A DNA stretch of 64,000 bases from Nitrosomonas sp. (GCA_016708955.1 JADJES010000002.1:372001-436000), one strand, 5' to 3'; shown: positions 34,799-44,661, numbered from the stretch's first letter. Notes: generated by a model not told the origin, from the sequence alone. Program-made: numbers and translations.

Positions 34799-35911
34799 TT
34801 AAAAGAAACGTAAAAGGCTCTGTGGATAGCGCCATTTTAGTGAACGGTAAATACGACAGATTGGATAGAGAATGATTAGCACCAGTAAGGTAATCCAATA
34901 AGTCTGTTCAAGGCCGCCGCGGTCTAACACAAGACGTAGTGCTGCCAAAACACCGAAGTGCGCAAGATAAAAGAATAACGCGGTCTGGCCAAAGACGAGA
35001 ATGGGTCCATTATGACTGATCACGGTTTTGACGGATTCCAGGCGTATCAGCAGCGCAAAAATAATGGCCATTAAACCCAGTTCCAGGACAGTGTAAGCTA
35101 AGCTCGGCGGATATTTACTGATATGTAGCCAGTGCACGAGGGTGTTACCTTCAAGGTGCATAAAAAGGTTGCCATAGCCGTCGCTACTGCGAATAAGCAC
35201 AAATAAAACCAATGCGGATAGGCCGCTGACCATCAGCAAACGCTCTAACGGCCACAAGCCCCGTTGCCGGGACATCAATCGTTCGCCAAACACCCAGCCC
35301 AGCATCATGATCGCCAGCCAGGGTAATGCAGGATAGAGTACGGTATAAGTTTCACCGAATACCGGCGCGAAGGTCAGTGCCAGCCACAGCGGTACTTCAC
35401 CACCGGGTTGCCACAGGGCCATGAGCAATAATTCACTTCCCGCAAGGATAAGTATCGCCAAGAAAAAAACCGCACGGGCACCCAGGCGTTGTAAAGGAAC
35501 CATGAGCATCATGCTGATGCCGATGGCATAGAGCACTTGCAATATAAACTTTCCAGAAGCCAGTGAGAATACGCACAGATCCAGCAAGGCAATAAAAGCG
35601 CCACGTAGCAGTAATTCACGGTCAATGACAGAATTACTTATGCCCTGTTCGCGCTGTTGGATATTACTGATTGCAATCGATGTTCCTGCCAGGAAAACAA
35701 ATGTCGGGGCGCAGATATGTGTGATCCAGCGTGTGAGGAATTGATCGGCTGCAAACAGATCGCCGGTTTCATACAGTAATACGGAGTCAGCGAAAATCCG
35801 GTTCGTATTGAAAAACCATGACGTATGATCAAGCGCCATCAGGATCATCACAATCCCGCGCAGCCAGTCGATGGCAGCGATACGTTGCGCGTTTTTATCC
35901 AATTGGATCAC
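34799..35911 (-). CDS. DUF1624 (HGSNAT-like) membrane protein
   Basis: A 370-residue polytopic protein with about 10 hydrophobic helices. It opens with AIDWLRGIVMILMALDHTSW, the conserved start of the DUF1624/heparan-alpha-glucosaminide N-acetyltransferase-like family; these are thought to move acyl groups across membranes. His17-like residues in LDHT are the family's conserved feature. The start codon is GTG. It lies 59 bases upstream of nadE on the same strand and may be cotranscribed. Substrate unknown. Confidence 0.8.
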   Translation of the reverse strand: MIQLDKNAQRIAAIDWLRGIVMILMALDHTSWFFNTNRIFADSVLLYETGDLFAADQFLTRWITHICAPTFVFLAGTSIAISNIQQREQGISNSVIDRELLLRGAFIALLDLCVFSLASGKFILQVLYAIGISMMLMVPLQRLGARAVFFLAILILAGSELLLMALWQPGGEVPLWLALTFAPVFGETYTVLYPALPWLAIMMLGWVFGERLMSRQRGLWPLERLLMVSGLSALVLFVLIRSSDGYGNLFMHLEGNTLVHWLHISKYPPSLAYTVLELGLMAIIFALLIRLESVKTVISHNGPILVFGQTALFFYLAHFGVLAALRLVLDRGGLEQTYWITLLVLIILYPICRIYRSLKWRYPQSLLRFF

Positions 35912-35972
35912 TCGTTCTTTTAGACAAAATCAAACAAATAATACAGCGCATTGCATATTTTATTAATTGCAG

Positions 35973-37082
35973 TTAAAGCAAGACCAGATTATTTCTGTGA
36001 ATGAGTTCCGGTTCATCAACATAACCCAGTATGGCTTCGATTTCATTGCTGGCTTGTTTTAGGATTTTTTGTGTTTCAACAGCGCTATAGTTAATCAAAC
36101 CGCGGGCTATTTCTTTGCCTGCTTCATCGCGGCAAGATACGGCTTCTCCACGCTCAAATTCACCGTCGACGCTGATGACGCCAATGGGGAGCAGGCTCTT
36201 GCCATCGACTGAAAGCGCCTTCACAGCACCTTGATCCAGTGTCACAGAACCACGAACTTGTAAATAATCGGCAAGCCATTGCTTACGTGCTGCCAATACT
36301 GGTATTTTGGCCAGGAAACGGGTGCCGATAGCCTCGTCCTGGTTAAGGCGGACTAACACGTTGTCTTCATGGCCCGATGCGACGATGGTGTCCGCGCCAC
36401 TTCGTGCCGCACGTTTGGCTGCGATTACTTTAGTTTGCATCCCGCCACGGCTGATACCGCTGCCAACGCCACCGGCCATTTTCTCAAGCGCGGGGTCACC
36501 AGCATTTACTTCGCTCAATAATTTTGCATCCGAATTCTTGCGTGGATCGCTGGTAAATAAACCGGCCTGATCGGTCAGAATAATCAGCACATCGGCTTCA
36601 ACCAGATTAGTTACCAGCGCTGCCAGGGTATCATTGTCGCCAAAACGAATTTCATCAATCGCAACGGTATCATTCTCATTAATGATTGGAATAATGTTTA
36701 GTTTTAATAAAGTCGTCAGGGTTGAGCGCGCGTTCAGATAACGTTTCCGGTTCGACAAGTCTTCATGGGTCAGAAGCACTTGGGCGGTTTGCAAACCATA
36801 CTCAGAAAAGCTGGATGCATAGGCCTGCGCCAGACCCATTTGTCCAACGGCGGCTGCAGCCTGTAATTCATATAATGCAGTGGGGCGGCTTTCCCAATTT
36901 AATCGCTGCATGCCTTCGGCGATTGCACCTGAAGAGACCAGGATGATTTCCTTGCCCATTTGTTTAAGGTTTGCAATTTGTGCTGCCCAGCAGGCCAGCG
37001 CAGCGTGGTCGAGACCCTTGCCTTGATTGGTTACCAAGCTGCTGCCCACTTTAATGACAATACGGCGTGCTTGCCTTATCAT
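35973..37082 (-). CDS. proB: Glutamate 5-kinase
   Basis: Glutamate 5-kinase (369 residues) performs the first step of proline synthesis, phosphorylating glutamate. The amino-acid-kinase domain shows IVIKVGSSLVTN at residues 8-19, ILVSSGAIAEGM, and PIINENDTVAIDEIRFGDND. The C-terminal PUA domain (about 275-355) begins around RGSVTLDQGAVKAL. Its ATG overlaps the TGA of obgE (ATGA), so the two are translationally coupled. Full length and intact. Confidence 0.96.
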   Translation of the reverse strand: MIRQARRIVIKVGSSLVTNQGKGLDHAALACWAAQIANLKQMGKEIILVSSGAIAEGMQRLNWESRPTALYELQAAAAVGQMGLAQAYASSFSEYGLQTAQVLLTHEDLSNRKRYLNARSTLTTLLKLNIIPIINENDTVAIDEIRFGDNDTLAALVTNLVEADVLIILTDQAGLFTSDPRKNSDAKLLSEVNAGDPALEKMAGGVGSGISRGGMQTKVIAAKRAARSGADTIVASGHEDNVLVRLNQDEAIGTRFLAKIPVLAARKQWLADYLQVRGSVTLDQGAVKALSVDGKSLLPIGVISVDGEFERGEAVSCRDEAGKEIARGLINYSAVETQKILKQASNEIEAILGYVDEPELIHRNNLVLL

Positions 37083-38140
37083 GGATCAACGAGCTCGTTC
37101 TCTGGAATCTGACTTTCAGGCTGTGGCGGTAAATTTTGTTCCAGATAATCCATGATGGCATAGGTTAGGGATTTGCAGCCTTCACCAGTTAATGCGGAAA
37201 TAATAAAATATTTGTCTTTCCATCCTAGCTTCTCAACAAATTGACGGCATAACTCGGCACGATTTTCGGCTGGCATCATATCGGTCTTGTTCAATACCAG
37301 CCAGCGCGGTTTCTGATATAGGGACTCATCATATTTCTGTAATTCTTTGACCAATGCCTGGGCTTCATGAACAAGATCCGTGTCTTCATTCGGAGGCATC
37401 ATATCGACGACATGAAGCAATAGCCGGGTGCGTGATAAATGTTTTAAGAAGTGATGCCCTAATCCAACGCCCTCAGCGGCGCCTTCAATCAATCCAGGAA
37501 TGTCAGCCATGACGAAACTGCGGTTTTGATCAATCCGTACCATGCCCAGGTTAGGCTGCAAAGTAGTAAATGGATAATCGGCCACCTTGGGACGTGCGGC
37601 AGACACGGCGCGTATGAGTGTGGATTTTCCAGCGTTCGGCATACCCAATAAGCCTACATCGGCAAGCACCTTGAGCTCCAGTTTCAGTTCAAATTCTTGC
37701 CCTGGTTCACCGTAGGTAAACTGACGCGGTGCCCGGTTGGTACTGGATTTAAAGTGCAGATTACCAATTCCGCCTGCTCCGCCTTTGGCTAACAAAACCT
37801 TTTGCTGATCACGAACCAAATCAGCAATCGTTTCACCGGTAGTGCTGTCTTTGATAAGTGTGCCAACAGGTACACGCAGTACAATATCTTCGGCGCTTTT
37901 TCCATAGCGATCGGAGCCTTGACCATTCTGGCCATTTTTGGCCCGATGGATACGCGCAAAACGATAGTCAATCAATGTGTTGATATTACGATCCGCTATT
38001 GCGAATACGCTGCCGCCGCGCCCGCCATCACCACCATCAGGCCCGCCTTTAGGAATAAATTTCTCGCGCCGGAAACTTGCGACGCCATCGCCACCTTTGC
38101 CGGCTAGTACCTGAATAATTGCTTCATCAATAAACTTCAT
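37079..38140 (-). CDS. obgE: GTPase ObgE/CgtA
   Basis: An essential ribosome-associated GTPase of 353 residues. The glycine-rich OBG domain is at the N-terminus (GGDGVASFRREKFIPKGGP, GGDGGRGG). The G domain has G1 GMPNAGKSTL near 166-175, G3 DIPGLIEGA and G4 NKTD. There is no long C-terminal extension beyond a short tail. It lies downstream of rpmA, in the conserved rplU-rpmA-obgE order, with a terminator-like hairpin in the 104-base gap. Confidence 0.97.
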   Translation of the reverse strand: MKFIDEAIIQVLAGKGGDGVASFRREKFIPKGGPDGGDGGRGGSVFAIADRNINTLIDYRFARIHRAKNGQNGQGSDRYGKSAEDIVLRVPVGTLIKDSTTGETIADLVRDQQKVLLAKGGAGGIGNLHFKSSTNRAPRQFTYGEPGQEFELKLELKVLADVGLLGMPNAGKSTLIRAVSAARPKVADYPFTTLQPNLGMVRIDQNRSFVMADIPGLIEGAAEGVGLGHHFLKHLSRTRLLLHVVDMMPPNEDTDLVHEAQALVKELQKYDESLYQKPRWLVLNKTDMMPAENRAELCRQFVEKLGWKDKYFIISALTGEGCKSLTYAIMDYLEQNLPPQPESQIPENELVDP

Positions 38141-38186
38141 AAATCTTGGTTATCGTTCCCTGAAATTCTTTTACGATCCCGCAAAC

Positions 38187-38219
38187 AAAAAAGCCCCATC
38201 ATTTTAGACAGGGCTTTTT
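38187..38219 (-). terminator. Intrinsic terminator between rpmA and obgE
   Basis: Stem AAAAAGCCC (38188-38196) pairs with GGGCTTTTT (38211-38219) around a 14-base loop. On the minus strand it ends in a T run, so it fits termination or attenuation after the rplU-rpmA transcript, leaving a lower level of read-through into obgE-proB. Confidence 0.75.
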
Positions 38220-38244
38220 GGAAGAATTTGGTGCTTCTGTGCTG

Positions 38245-38502
38245 TTATGCTGGTATTACACTGACTACTTTTCGTTTTAGTACACCCTTGATACTAAAAT
38301 TCACTTTTCCAGCGATTTTTGCAAATAAAGTGTGATCCTTGCCAATACCTACATTTTCTCCAGGATGAACTTGGGTGCCACGTTGTCTGATAATAATCGA
38401 TCCGGCCGGGATTAATTCACCGCCATAGCGCTTGACTCCGAGCCGTTTTGAATGTGAATCACGTCCATTTCTGGAGCTTCCGCCTGCTTTCTTATGTGCC
38501 AT
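38245..38502 (-). CDS. rpmA: 50S ribosomal protein L27
   Basis: Ribosomal protein L27 (85 residues), a large-subunit protein reaching the peptidyl-transferase centre. It starts MAHKKAGGSSRNGRDS, the characteristic family N-terminus, then KRLGVKRYGGE and IIRQRGTQVHPGENVGIGKD. There is no N-terminal cleavable extension as in Firmicutes. It is encoded 10 bases after rplU in the standard order. Confidence 0.98.
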   Translation of the reverse strand: MAHKKAGGSSRNGRDSHSKRLGVKRYGGELIPAGSIIIRQRGTQVHPGENVGIGKDHTLFAKIAGKVNFSIKGVLKRKVVSVIPA

Positions 38503-38512
38503 CTAGTACTCC

Positions 38513-38824
38513 TTAAGCCGAAATACCGGTAATCTGTATTTCAGTGTAATTCTGCCGATGTCCCTGATGTTTCTGATAATGCTTGCGACGACGCATCTTA
38601 AAGATACGAATCTTGTCGTGACGGCCTTGACCCAGTACTGTTGCACTGACTTTGGCGCCATTGACAAGCGGCGTGCCCACGGATATTTTATCCCCATCCG
38701 CAATCATCAATACTTGATCAATAATAAGCTCGCTACCACTTTCTACTTCAAGCTGTTCCACCTTCAGTGTTTCACCCACTTTAATCCGATACTGCTTACC
38801 GCCGGTTTTTATGACCGCATACAT
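38513..38824 (-). CDS. rplU: 50S ribosomal protein L21
   Basis: Ribosomal protein L21 (103 residues). The frame is open upstream to 38905, but the family starts MYAVIKTGGKQYR, so the ATG at 38824 is used. Later motifs include GQGRHDKIRIFKMRRRKHY and the GHRQ-YTEI tail typical of L21. First gene of the rplU-rpmA unit, divergent from ispB across a 147-base promoter region. Confidence 0.97.
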   Translation of the reverse strand: MYAVIKTGGKQYRIKVGETLKVEQLEVESGSELIIDQVLMIADGDKISVGTPLVNGAKVSATVLGQGRHDKIRIFKMRRRKHYQKHQGHRQNYTEIQITGISA

Positions 38825-38918
38825 ATATTGACTCCATGCTTCCCTTTTGCAGAACCGCGAATTATACATAAATAACCTTTGATTGTGGTGGAAAATTTCG
38901 AGCAATTTATCTTTATGC

Positions 38919-38948
38919 TTGACACTTGGGTGTTGTCATTCCTAACAT
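38919..38948 (+). promoter_or_regulatory. Putative sigma-70 promoter for ispB
   Basis: A perfect -35 box TTGACA (38919-38924) is followed after 18 bases by TAACAT (38943-38948), a 4/6 match to TATAAT. It lies 24 bases before the GTG start of ispB, with an AAGG ribosome binding site between. Confidence 0.5.
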
Positions 38949-38971
38949 AGCGTTTTCTACAAGGTAATATT

Positions 38972-39940
38972 GTGTCAATCGAATATATTAGAAGCTTCAT
39001 TGCTCAAGACATGGACATCGTAGACGATGTCATCCGGGATAAATTACATTCACATGTTCTGCTGATTCGCCAAGTCAGTGAATACATCATCAATAGTGGG
39101 GGGAAACGTTTGCGTCCTGCATTGGTGATTTTATCCGCAGGCGCTTTTGGTTATTCAGGGAAATTTCACTATAACCTCGCAGCTATTGTTGAATTTATTC
39201 ATACGGCGACCTTGCTCCACGATGACGTTGTGGATGAGTCTGATCTCCGTCGAAATAGAGAAACAGCCAATGCGCTGTTTGGTAATGCGGCCAGTGTTCT
39301 GGTAGGAGATTTTCTTTATTCCAGAGCCTTCCAAATGATGGTGAATGTTGACAATATGCGTGTCATGCAAGTACTCGCAGATGCGACGAATACGATTGCT
39401 GAAGGCGAAGTTTTACAACTACTGAATTGCCGGGATCCACTGGTAACAGAAGAAAACTATTTACAAGTCATTCGTTTTAAAACAGCCAAATTATTTGAAG
39501 CAGCCAGCCGGTTGGGCGCGATCTTAGGCAATGCCACCACGGAAGAGGAAGATGCGATGTCAGTTTATGGCATGCATCTGGGCACTGCATTTCAGCTTAT
39601 TGACGATATGCTTGACTACTCAGGCAATAATCAGGATACCGGTAAGAATTTAGGTGACGATCTGGCTGAAGGGAAACCTACACTGCCTTTGATTTATGCC
39701 ATGCGAGTGGGATCACCCGAACAAGCAAGTGTTATTCGTAAGGCAATTGAGGATGGCGGAAAAGATGGTTTCCAACCTGTTCTGGATGTTATTCGCCAAA
39801 CAGCGGCCTTAGACTACGCTAAACAATGCGCTGCGGCCGAAATTGCAACTGCGATTGACGCAATAGCTTTCTTACCGGATTCAGAAAATAAAAAATGTTT
39901 GCTGCAATTAGCGAGCTTTTCTGTGACGCGCAATCATTGA
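38972..39940 (+). CDS. ispB: Octaprenyl (polyprenyl) diphosphate synthase
   Basis: A trans-polyprenyl diphosphate synthase of 322 residues making the side chain of ubiquinone. It has the two aspartate-rich motifs LLHDDVVDESDLRR (FARM) and LIDDMLDYSG (SARM), and the GGKRLRPALV start of the catalytic core. Initiation is at GTG 38972, with AAGG seven bases upstream. The ispB-rplU-rpmA arrangement is conserved in proteobacteria. The product chain length is inferred from context, not sequence. Confidence 0.93.
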   Translation: MSIEYIRSFIAQDMDIVDDVIRDKLHSHVLLIRQVSEYIINSGGKRLRPALVILSAGAFGYSGKFHYNLAAIVEFIHTATLLHDDVVDESDLRRNRETANALFGNAASVLVGDFLYSRAFQMMVNVDNMRVMQVLADATNTIAEGEVLQLLNCRDPLVTEENYLQVIRFKTAKLFEAASRLGAILGNATTEEEDAMSVYGMHLGTAFQLIDDMLDYSGNNQDTGKNLGDDLAEGKPTLPLIYAMRVGSPEQASVIRKAIEDGGKDGFQPVLDVIRQTAALDYAKQCAAAEIATAIDAIAFLPDSENKKCLLQLASFSVTRNH

Positions 39941-40271
39941 TTAAAGAAAATTTCCAGACTGATTAACAGTTTCCGGATGGAATTGATTTAAATGGAATGA
40001 CTCTTTTTTGTTACGTAAAGGAGTCTTCTTCAAATACATATTGACTAGTTTTAAATACGCTAGTTTTTTCAATTCCAAGACTGATTTTTTTCAGCTATCT
40101 AATTGAAATTTTTTCATTTGGTTAGGTGACTATTAATCTTTTATTGATAGGTGCTAAATCCACGGTTAATCCACAATTTGCCAAAACAAAGAAATTGTTA
40201 TGATTAATGTATAGCGATGGCAAATTAAATCCAGACGTATGTCATACGAGAAGAGGGCAATTGAAATTAAT
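39941..40271. other. AT-rich gap downstream of ispB
   Basis: About 330 very AT-rich bases between ispB and the PP0621-like gene. I see no frame, RNA gene or long hairpin. A 5-bp GACTC/GAGTC pair near 40000-40023 is too short to call. The promoter of the downstream three-gene cluster is presumably here. Confidence 0.35.
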
Positions 40272-40499
40272 ATGGGAAAATTAATTTTTTACATACTGAT
40301 AGCAGTACTGATTTACTGGATAATCAAAAGCCGTCGACCCAAGCAAAAAGATCCTGAAGTACTTCAAGAATCTGCCGAAGATATGGTGAATTGTTCGTAC
40401 TGTGGTATTTATTTGCCTAAAAGCGAGGCTGTCGGTAATCATGATAAATATTTTTGTTGTAACGAGCATAGTCATTTGTATTTAAATTCTTCATCCTGA
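40272..40499 (+). CDS. PP0621-family small membrane protein
   Basis: A 75-residue protein with an N-terminal membrane helix (LIFYILIAVLIYWIIK) followed by a Cys-bearing domain: VNCSYCGIYLPKSEAV and KYFCCNEH. The four cysteines and histidine probably hold a zinc ion. This is the PP0621 family, usually encoded directly before pilS-pilR, as here. The ATG at 40272 is preferred to an in-frame ATG at 40239 because it starts just before the membrane helix. Role unknown. Confidence 0.82.
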   Translation: MGKLIFYILIAVLIYWIIKSRRPKQKDPEVLQESAEDMVNCSYCGIYLPKSEAVGNHDKYFCCNEHSHLYLNSSS

Positions 40500-40509
40500 T
40501 TCGATTGCT

Positions 40510-42156
40510 GTGTCTACTTATCCGTCTCATACAAAACATTCAATACTCTGGCCATTTGATTTTGGAGTAACTGAGACTGAATATACAGATCAATACTGGC
40601 GTTCTCTTTGTTATTTCAATATTTACCGGTTGATGATTGGCAGTGGATTGTTGATTGTTACGTGGAAATTTGAATTTGCCAATTTCGGTTTACATCATTA
40701 CGCGCTGTTTATTTATGCGGGCTTAGGCCATGTTCTTTGTAGTAGCCTGTCGATGCTGCTTATTAAATTGCGCTTTCCTGATTTTAATTCGCAGTTAACC
40801 ATACAAGTCGTGATTGATATTGTCTTCATTTCTATTATGCTTTATGCCAGCGGGGGGTTACAAAGCGGCTTGGGTGTTTTGCTATTGGTCTCGCTCTCAG
40901 CAGCGGGATTAATCAGTCGTGGTCGTCTGGCACTATTCTTTGCATCGATTGCAACCATTAGTTTATTGTTGCAAGAGACCTATTCCTTACTCACGGTTGA
41001 TTTCTATTCCGCGCAATACTCACAAGCCGGTTTATTGAGCATGGCGTACTTTGCCGTTGCCTGGCTGGCGTATCAATTGGCTAAACATACTCTGGCCAGT
41101 GAACAACTTGCAAAAGAACGTGGTATCGATCTAGTAAATATGGCGCTAGTCAATCAATTAGTAATTCAGGATATACAGGAGGGTATACTTGTCCTGGATA
41201 AGGATGGAAACATCCGGCAGCGCAATACCTACGCTGAGAAGCTGCTTGATATGAATTCATCTGACGGTAAGAATCAGTTGCTCAGACTATCGGATTATGT
41301 GCCTGAAATAACCGATAGGCTTGCAAGCTGGCAAGGAGGCAGCAATATTAGTTTTGATTTGTTACGGTTAGCGCATAGTAATGCATTGGTTCGAACACGT
41401 TTTCTTCCGATACAAGCGGACTTTCGTAATGGTGTCGTTATTTTTCTCGAAGACATGGGGCGCATACAGGCGCAGCTACAGCAACTAAAACTCGCAGCAC
41501 TGGGCCGTTTGACGGCGAATATCGCACATGAAATTCGTAATCCGCTTTCCGCGATCAATCATGCTGCCGAACTTCTGGAAGAGGAGCAGCTTGAAAATAA
41601 TACGAATCCTCGTCTCGTGCGAATCATTTGTGATAATACGCAGCGTCTAAACAAAATAGTGCAGGATGTCTTACAACTGAACCGGCGTAATATTTCAAAA
41701 TTAGAAGTTATTGAGATACATGAATTTATTCAGAAGTTTCTTGAAGAATTTTGTCATACTGAGAAAATAAATACGAATGTATTTATAGTAGATGGCTCGA
41801 AGAATTATTTGATTAGTTTTGATCGTGATCATTTGAATCAGATACTGTGGAATTTATGCCGAAATGCATGGCGGCATTGTCAAAAACAAATCGGCAGTAT
41901 ACGCATCGAATTGTCTACAGGAGCAAATGAGAATAATGTTTGTCTGAATATAATTGATGATGGTCGGGGTGTCGACATGAAACAAACAAAACAGATTTTT
42001 GAACCTTTTTTCACCACTGCGACCGGCGGTACAGGTCTAGGCTTATACATCGCACGTGAGTTGTGCGAAACCAATCATGCATCGCTTGACTATGTTGAAG
42101 ATTCTCCAGGCGGGAATTTTAGGATAATCTGCAAAAGCAGCCAGCCATGTCTATAG
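40510..42156 (+). CDS. pilS: PilS-like sensor histidine kinase
   Basis: An inner-membrane histidine kinase of 548 residues. About six membrane helices fill residues 30-200, followed by a PAS-like region (VLDKDGNIRQRNTYAEKLL near 235), the phospho-acceptor His340 in IAHEIRNPLSAINHA, N-box LWNLCRNAWRH, and G boxes DDGRGVD and GGTGLGLYIA. It starts with GTG and overlaps pilR by 10 bases. By homology it controls type IV pilin transcription through PilR. Pilin genes are not in the window. Confidence 0.88.
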   Translation: MSTYPSHTKHSILWPFDFGVTETEYTDQYWRSLCYFNIYRLMIGSGLLIVTWKFEFANFGLHHYALFIYAGLGHVLCSSLSMLLIKLRFPDFNSQLTIQVVIDIVFISIMLYASGGLQSGLGVLLLVSLSAAGLISRGRLALFFASIATISLLLQETYSLLTVDFYSAQYSQAGLLSMAYFAVAWLAYQLAKHTLASEQLAKERGIDLVNMALVNQLVIQDIQEGILVLDKDGNIRQRNTYAEKLLDMNSSDGKNQLLRLSDYVPEITDRLASWQGGSNISFDLLRLAHSNALVRTRFLPIQADFRNGVVIFLEDMGRIQAQLQQLKLAALGRLTANIAHEIRNPLSAINHAAELLEEEQLENNTNPRLVRIICDNTQRLNKIVQDVLQLNRRNISKLEVIEIHEFIQKFLEEFCHTEKINTNVFIVDGSKNYLISFDRDHLNQILWNLCRNAWRHCQKQIGSIRIELSTGANENNVCLNIIDDGRGVDMKQTKQIFEPFFTTATGGTGLGLYIARELCETNHASLDYVEDSPGGNFRIICKSSQPCL

Positions 42157-43562
42157 ATAGTGGATCAATAGCAAATCCACATAGAAAAACTTCCATTCCC
42201 AATATACTGATTGTGGATGATGAACCGGATATTATCGAGTTGCTCGAACTGACATTGGCGCGGATGGGAATGGAAGTTTTCAGTGCAAAGTGTATCAATG
42301 ACGCCAAGCAATTGTTGCAATCACGTCAATTTCAGTTATGCCTTACCGACATGCGTTTACCTGACGGAGACGGATTGGATCTGGTTAATTATATTGGACA
42401 GCAGTGTGCAGATTTGCCTGTTGCCGTGATAACAGCTTATGGTACGGCAGAAAATGCCGTCGCTGCACTTAAAGCAGGGGCTTTTGATTACTTGCCGAAA
42501 CCGGTTTCGCTAAAACAGTTGCGGGATTTAGTTAAATCCGCCCTGAGCTTGCCACCCATAGAAACCGGACCTGCATCACAAGTCCGATCGAATCAGCGCA
42601 TCTTGTTGGGCGAATCTCAACCCATGCGTCAGCTACGCGCAACCATAGACAAACTTTCCCGCAGTCAGGCTTCTGTTTATATCAGCGGTGAATCAGGCAG
42701 TGGTAAGGAGCTGGCCGCCAGAATGATTCATGAAAGAAGTGCTCGCCATAAACAAGCATTTGTTGCTGTCAATTGCGGGGCCATTCCTGAAAACCTGATG
42801 GAAAGTGAGTTTTTCGGCTATAAAAAAGGTGCCTTCACTGGCGCAGATAAAGAGCATGATGGATTTTTCCTGACAGCAAACGGCGGAACGTTATTTCTTG
42901 ATGAAGTCGCGGATTTGCCACTGGCTATGCAAGTTAAACTGCTTAGAGTAATCCAGGAAAAACAGGTGAGAAGAATCGGTGATACGCTAGAAAAAAATAT
43001 CGATGTGCGTATCATCAGCGCCACACACAAGAATCTTGGTGATTGTGTTGAAACCGGGCAATTCCGGCAGGACTTATACTATCGTCTGAATGTAATCGAA
43101 TTGAACATGCCCGCACTGCGTGAGATGCGCGAAGATATTCCGCTCATAGCAGAAGCGGTTTTATCAAAGATCTGCCGGGAAGCTGCGCGGCCTGATTGTA
43201 ATCTTAAAAAAGATGCATTGGCGCTGCTGATGAACTATGGTTATCCCGGTAATGTGCGTGAGCTTGAAAACATACTTGAACGGACATTGGCGCTATGCTC
43301 CGACACGCAAATTGGTAAAGAAGAGCTGCAATTGCCTAATAAAGCAAGAGAGATTCCACAAAATACCGGCAGCTTGCCATCAATCATTTCGGACTCAGGA
43401 TTGCCCCTGCAGGATTTTCTTGATCAACTTGAAAGGGATTCTATTATAAGAGCATTAGATCAGAGTCGATACAATCGAACAAAAGCAGCTAAAACACTGG
43501 GTATCACTGTCCGGTCGCTGCGTTACCGGATGGAACGGTTGGGTTTAAATGAAAAATCCTGA
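42147..43562 (+). CDS. pilR: PilR-like sigma-54-dependent response regulator
   Basis: A 471-residue NtrC-family activator. The receiver domain has phospho-acceptor Asp68 in CLTDMRLPDGDG. The AAA+ domain has Walker A GESGSGKE near 184, the sigma-54 loop GAFTGADKEHDG and Walker B GTLFLDEVADLP. The C-terminal Fis-type helix-turn-helix reads NRTKAAKTLGITVRSLRYRM. It pairs with the overlapping pilS gene and would drive sigma-54 promoters of pilin genes. Confidence 0.92.
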   Translation: MSIDSGSIANPHRKTSIPNILIVDDEPDIIELLELTLARMGMEVFSAKCINDAKQLLQSRQFQLCLTDMRLPDGDGLDLVNYIGQQCADLPVAVITAYGTAENAVAALKAGAFDYLPKPVSLKQLRDLVKSALSLPPIETGPASQVRSNQRILLGESQPMRQLRATIDKLSRSQASVYISGESGSGKELAARMIHERSARHKQAFVAVNCGAIPENLMESEFFGYKKGAFTGADKEHDGFFLTANGGTLFLDEVADLPLAMQVKLLRVIQEKQVRRIGDTLEKNIDVRIISATHKNLGDCVETGQFRQDLYYRLNVIELNMPALREMREDIPLIAEAVLSKICREAARPDCNLKKDALALLMNYGYPGNVRELENILERTLALCSDTQIGKEELQLPNKAREIPQNTGSLPSIISDSGLPLQDFLDQLERDSIIRALDQSRYNRTKAAKTLGITVRSLRYRMERLGLNEKS

Positions 43563-43596
43563 AGCGCCGGGTGAGTTGTTTAAGCAATTAAATATT

Positions 43597-43640
43597 AAGC
43601 TCAATTCATCGCATGCAGTGCCATAAGATGAGTTGAGCTT
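43597..43640. terminator. Hairpin between convergent pilR and ctaA
   Basis: A 14-bp inverted repeat, AAGCTCAATTCATC (43597-43610) and GATGAGTTGAGCTT (43627-43640), with 13 of 14 positions paired by standard rules and the odd pair being G-T. It lies exactly between two convergent genes. A weak AT-rich tract follows on the minus side, so a bidirectional terminator is likely but not classical. Confidence 0.5.
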
Positions 43641-43647
43641 CCAAGTG

Positions 43648-44661
43648 CTAACGTAGCCGATGACTAACCCATAATGCTGCTGCAAATAGCAATACTGCGC
43701 CACCTTGGTGTGAGGCTGCTAGAGGGATAGGCACTACATGCAGTAAAGTCGCTATACCCAGACTAATTTGAATTATCAGCATCCCCAGAAAAAGATTGCA
43801 GGCAATTCGGGTCGTGCCGGAGAGTTCCACCTTGCGTGATTTAAACCAGAAAAGCGGTACTAAAAAAGCTAATATCCAAGCGATCAGCCGATGATCGAAT
43901 TGTACGGTCGCCATGTTATCGAAGAAATTGCGATACCACGGTTCAAGCATAAAGATTTCCGGAGGTATCAGATGCCCGTTCATGAGCGGGAAAGTATTGT
44001 AGGCTAAACCTGCTCGAATGCCTGCGACAAAACCGCCGGATAACACCATGATAAAAATGAGTGAGGTCAGACCAAAGGAGAATCGCCGTAGGTTTTGCAG
44101 CATTTCATTGGATTCGGGATTATCTTTTTTCGGTGATAGCAATCCTAACGCAACCCAGAACATAGCGGCAAAAATGACAAATGCCAATCCTAGATGTGCA
44201 GTAAGACGGTACTGACTCACATGGGGGTCGCTAACCAGTCCGCTCTTAACCATATACCAACCCATAAATCCCTGTAATCCACCTAATACAAATATTCCAG
44301 CTAGCCTGATACCTAATGGCCGATCGATCTGCTTTTTCACTAGGAAATAAACAAAAGGAACAAAAAATACTAAACCAATCAGCCGGCCTAACAGACGATG
44401 AAAGTATTCCCACCAGAAGATGCTCTTGAATTCATCGACACTCATACCTTTATTGACTTTTTGGTACTGCGGGGTTGCGCGGTATTTTTCCAGTAGTTCG
44501 TCCCAATCTCCCTGAGTGATGGGGGGTAATGTACCGACAATCGGCTGCCACTCAACAATTGAAAGTCCTGAGTTGGTAAGTCGCGTAACGCCGCCGACTA
44601 CCACCATGGCAAAGACCATAGCACAACAAATTAGTAACCAGATAGCAATAGATTTTTGCAT
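43648..44661 (-). CDS. ctaA: Haem A synthase (COX15/CtaA)
   Basis: A 337-residue inner-membrane enzyme converting haem O to haem A for aa3-type cytochrome oxidase. Eight hydrophobic helices are visible. Family marks are the N-terminal VVVGGVTRLTNSGLSIVEWQP, FWWEYFHRLLGRLIG with haem-ligand His, and VQFDHRLIAWILAF plus AASHQGGAVLLFA in the second half. It implies an aa3-type oxidase elsewhere in the genome. It converges on pilR and precedes smpB on the minus strand by order only. Confidence 0.93.
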   Translation of the reverse strand: MQKSIAIWLLICCAMVFAMVVVGGVTRLTNSGLSIVEWQPIVGTLPPITQGDWDELLEKYRATPQYQKVNKGMSVDEFKSIFWWEYFHRLLGRLIGLVFFVPFVYFLVKKQIDRPLGIRLAGIFVLGGLQGFMGWYMVKSGLVSDPHVSQYRLTAHLGLAFVIFAAMFWVALGLLSPKKDNPESNEMLQNLRRFSFGLTSLIFIMVLSGGFVAGIRAGLAYNTFPLMNGHLIPPEIFMLEPWYRNFFDNMATVQFDHRLIAWILAFLVPLFWFKSRKVELSGTTRIACNLFLGMLIIQISLGIATLLHVVPIPLAASHQGGAVLLFAAALWVSHRLR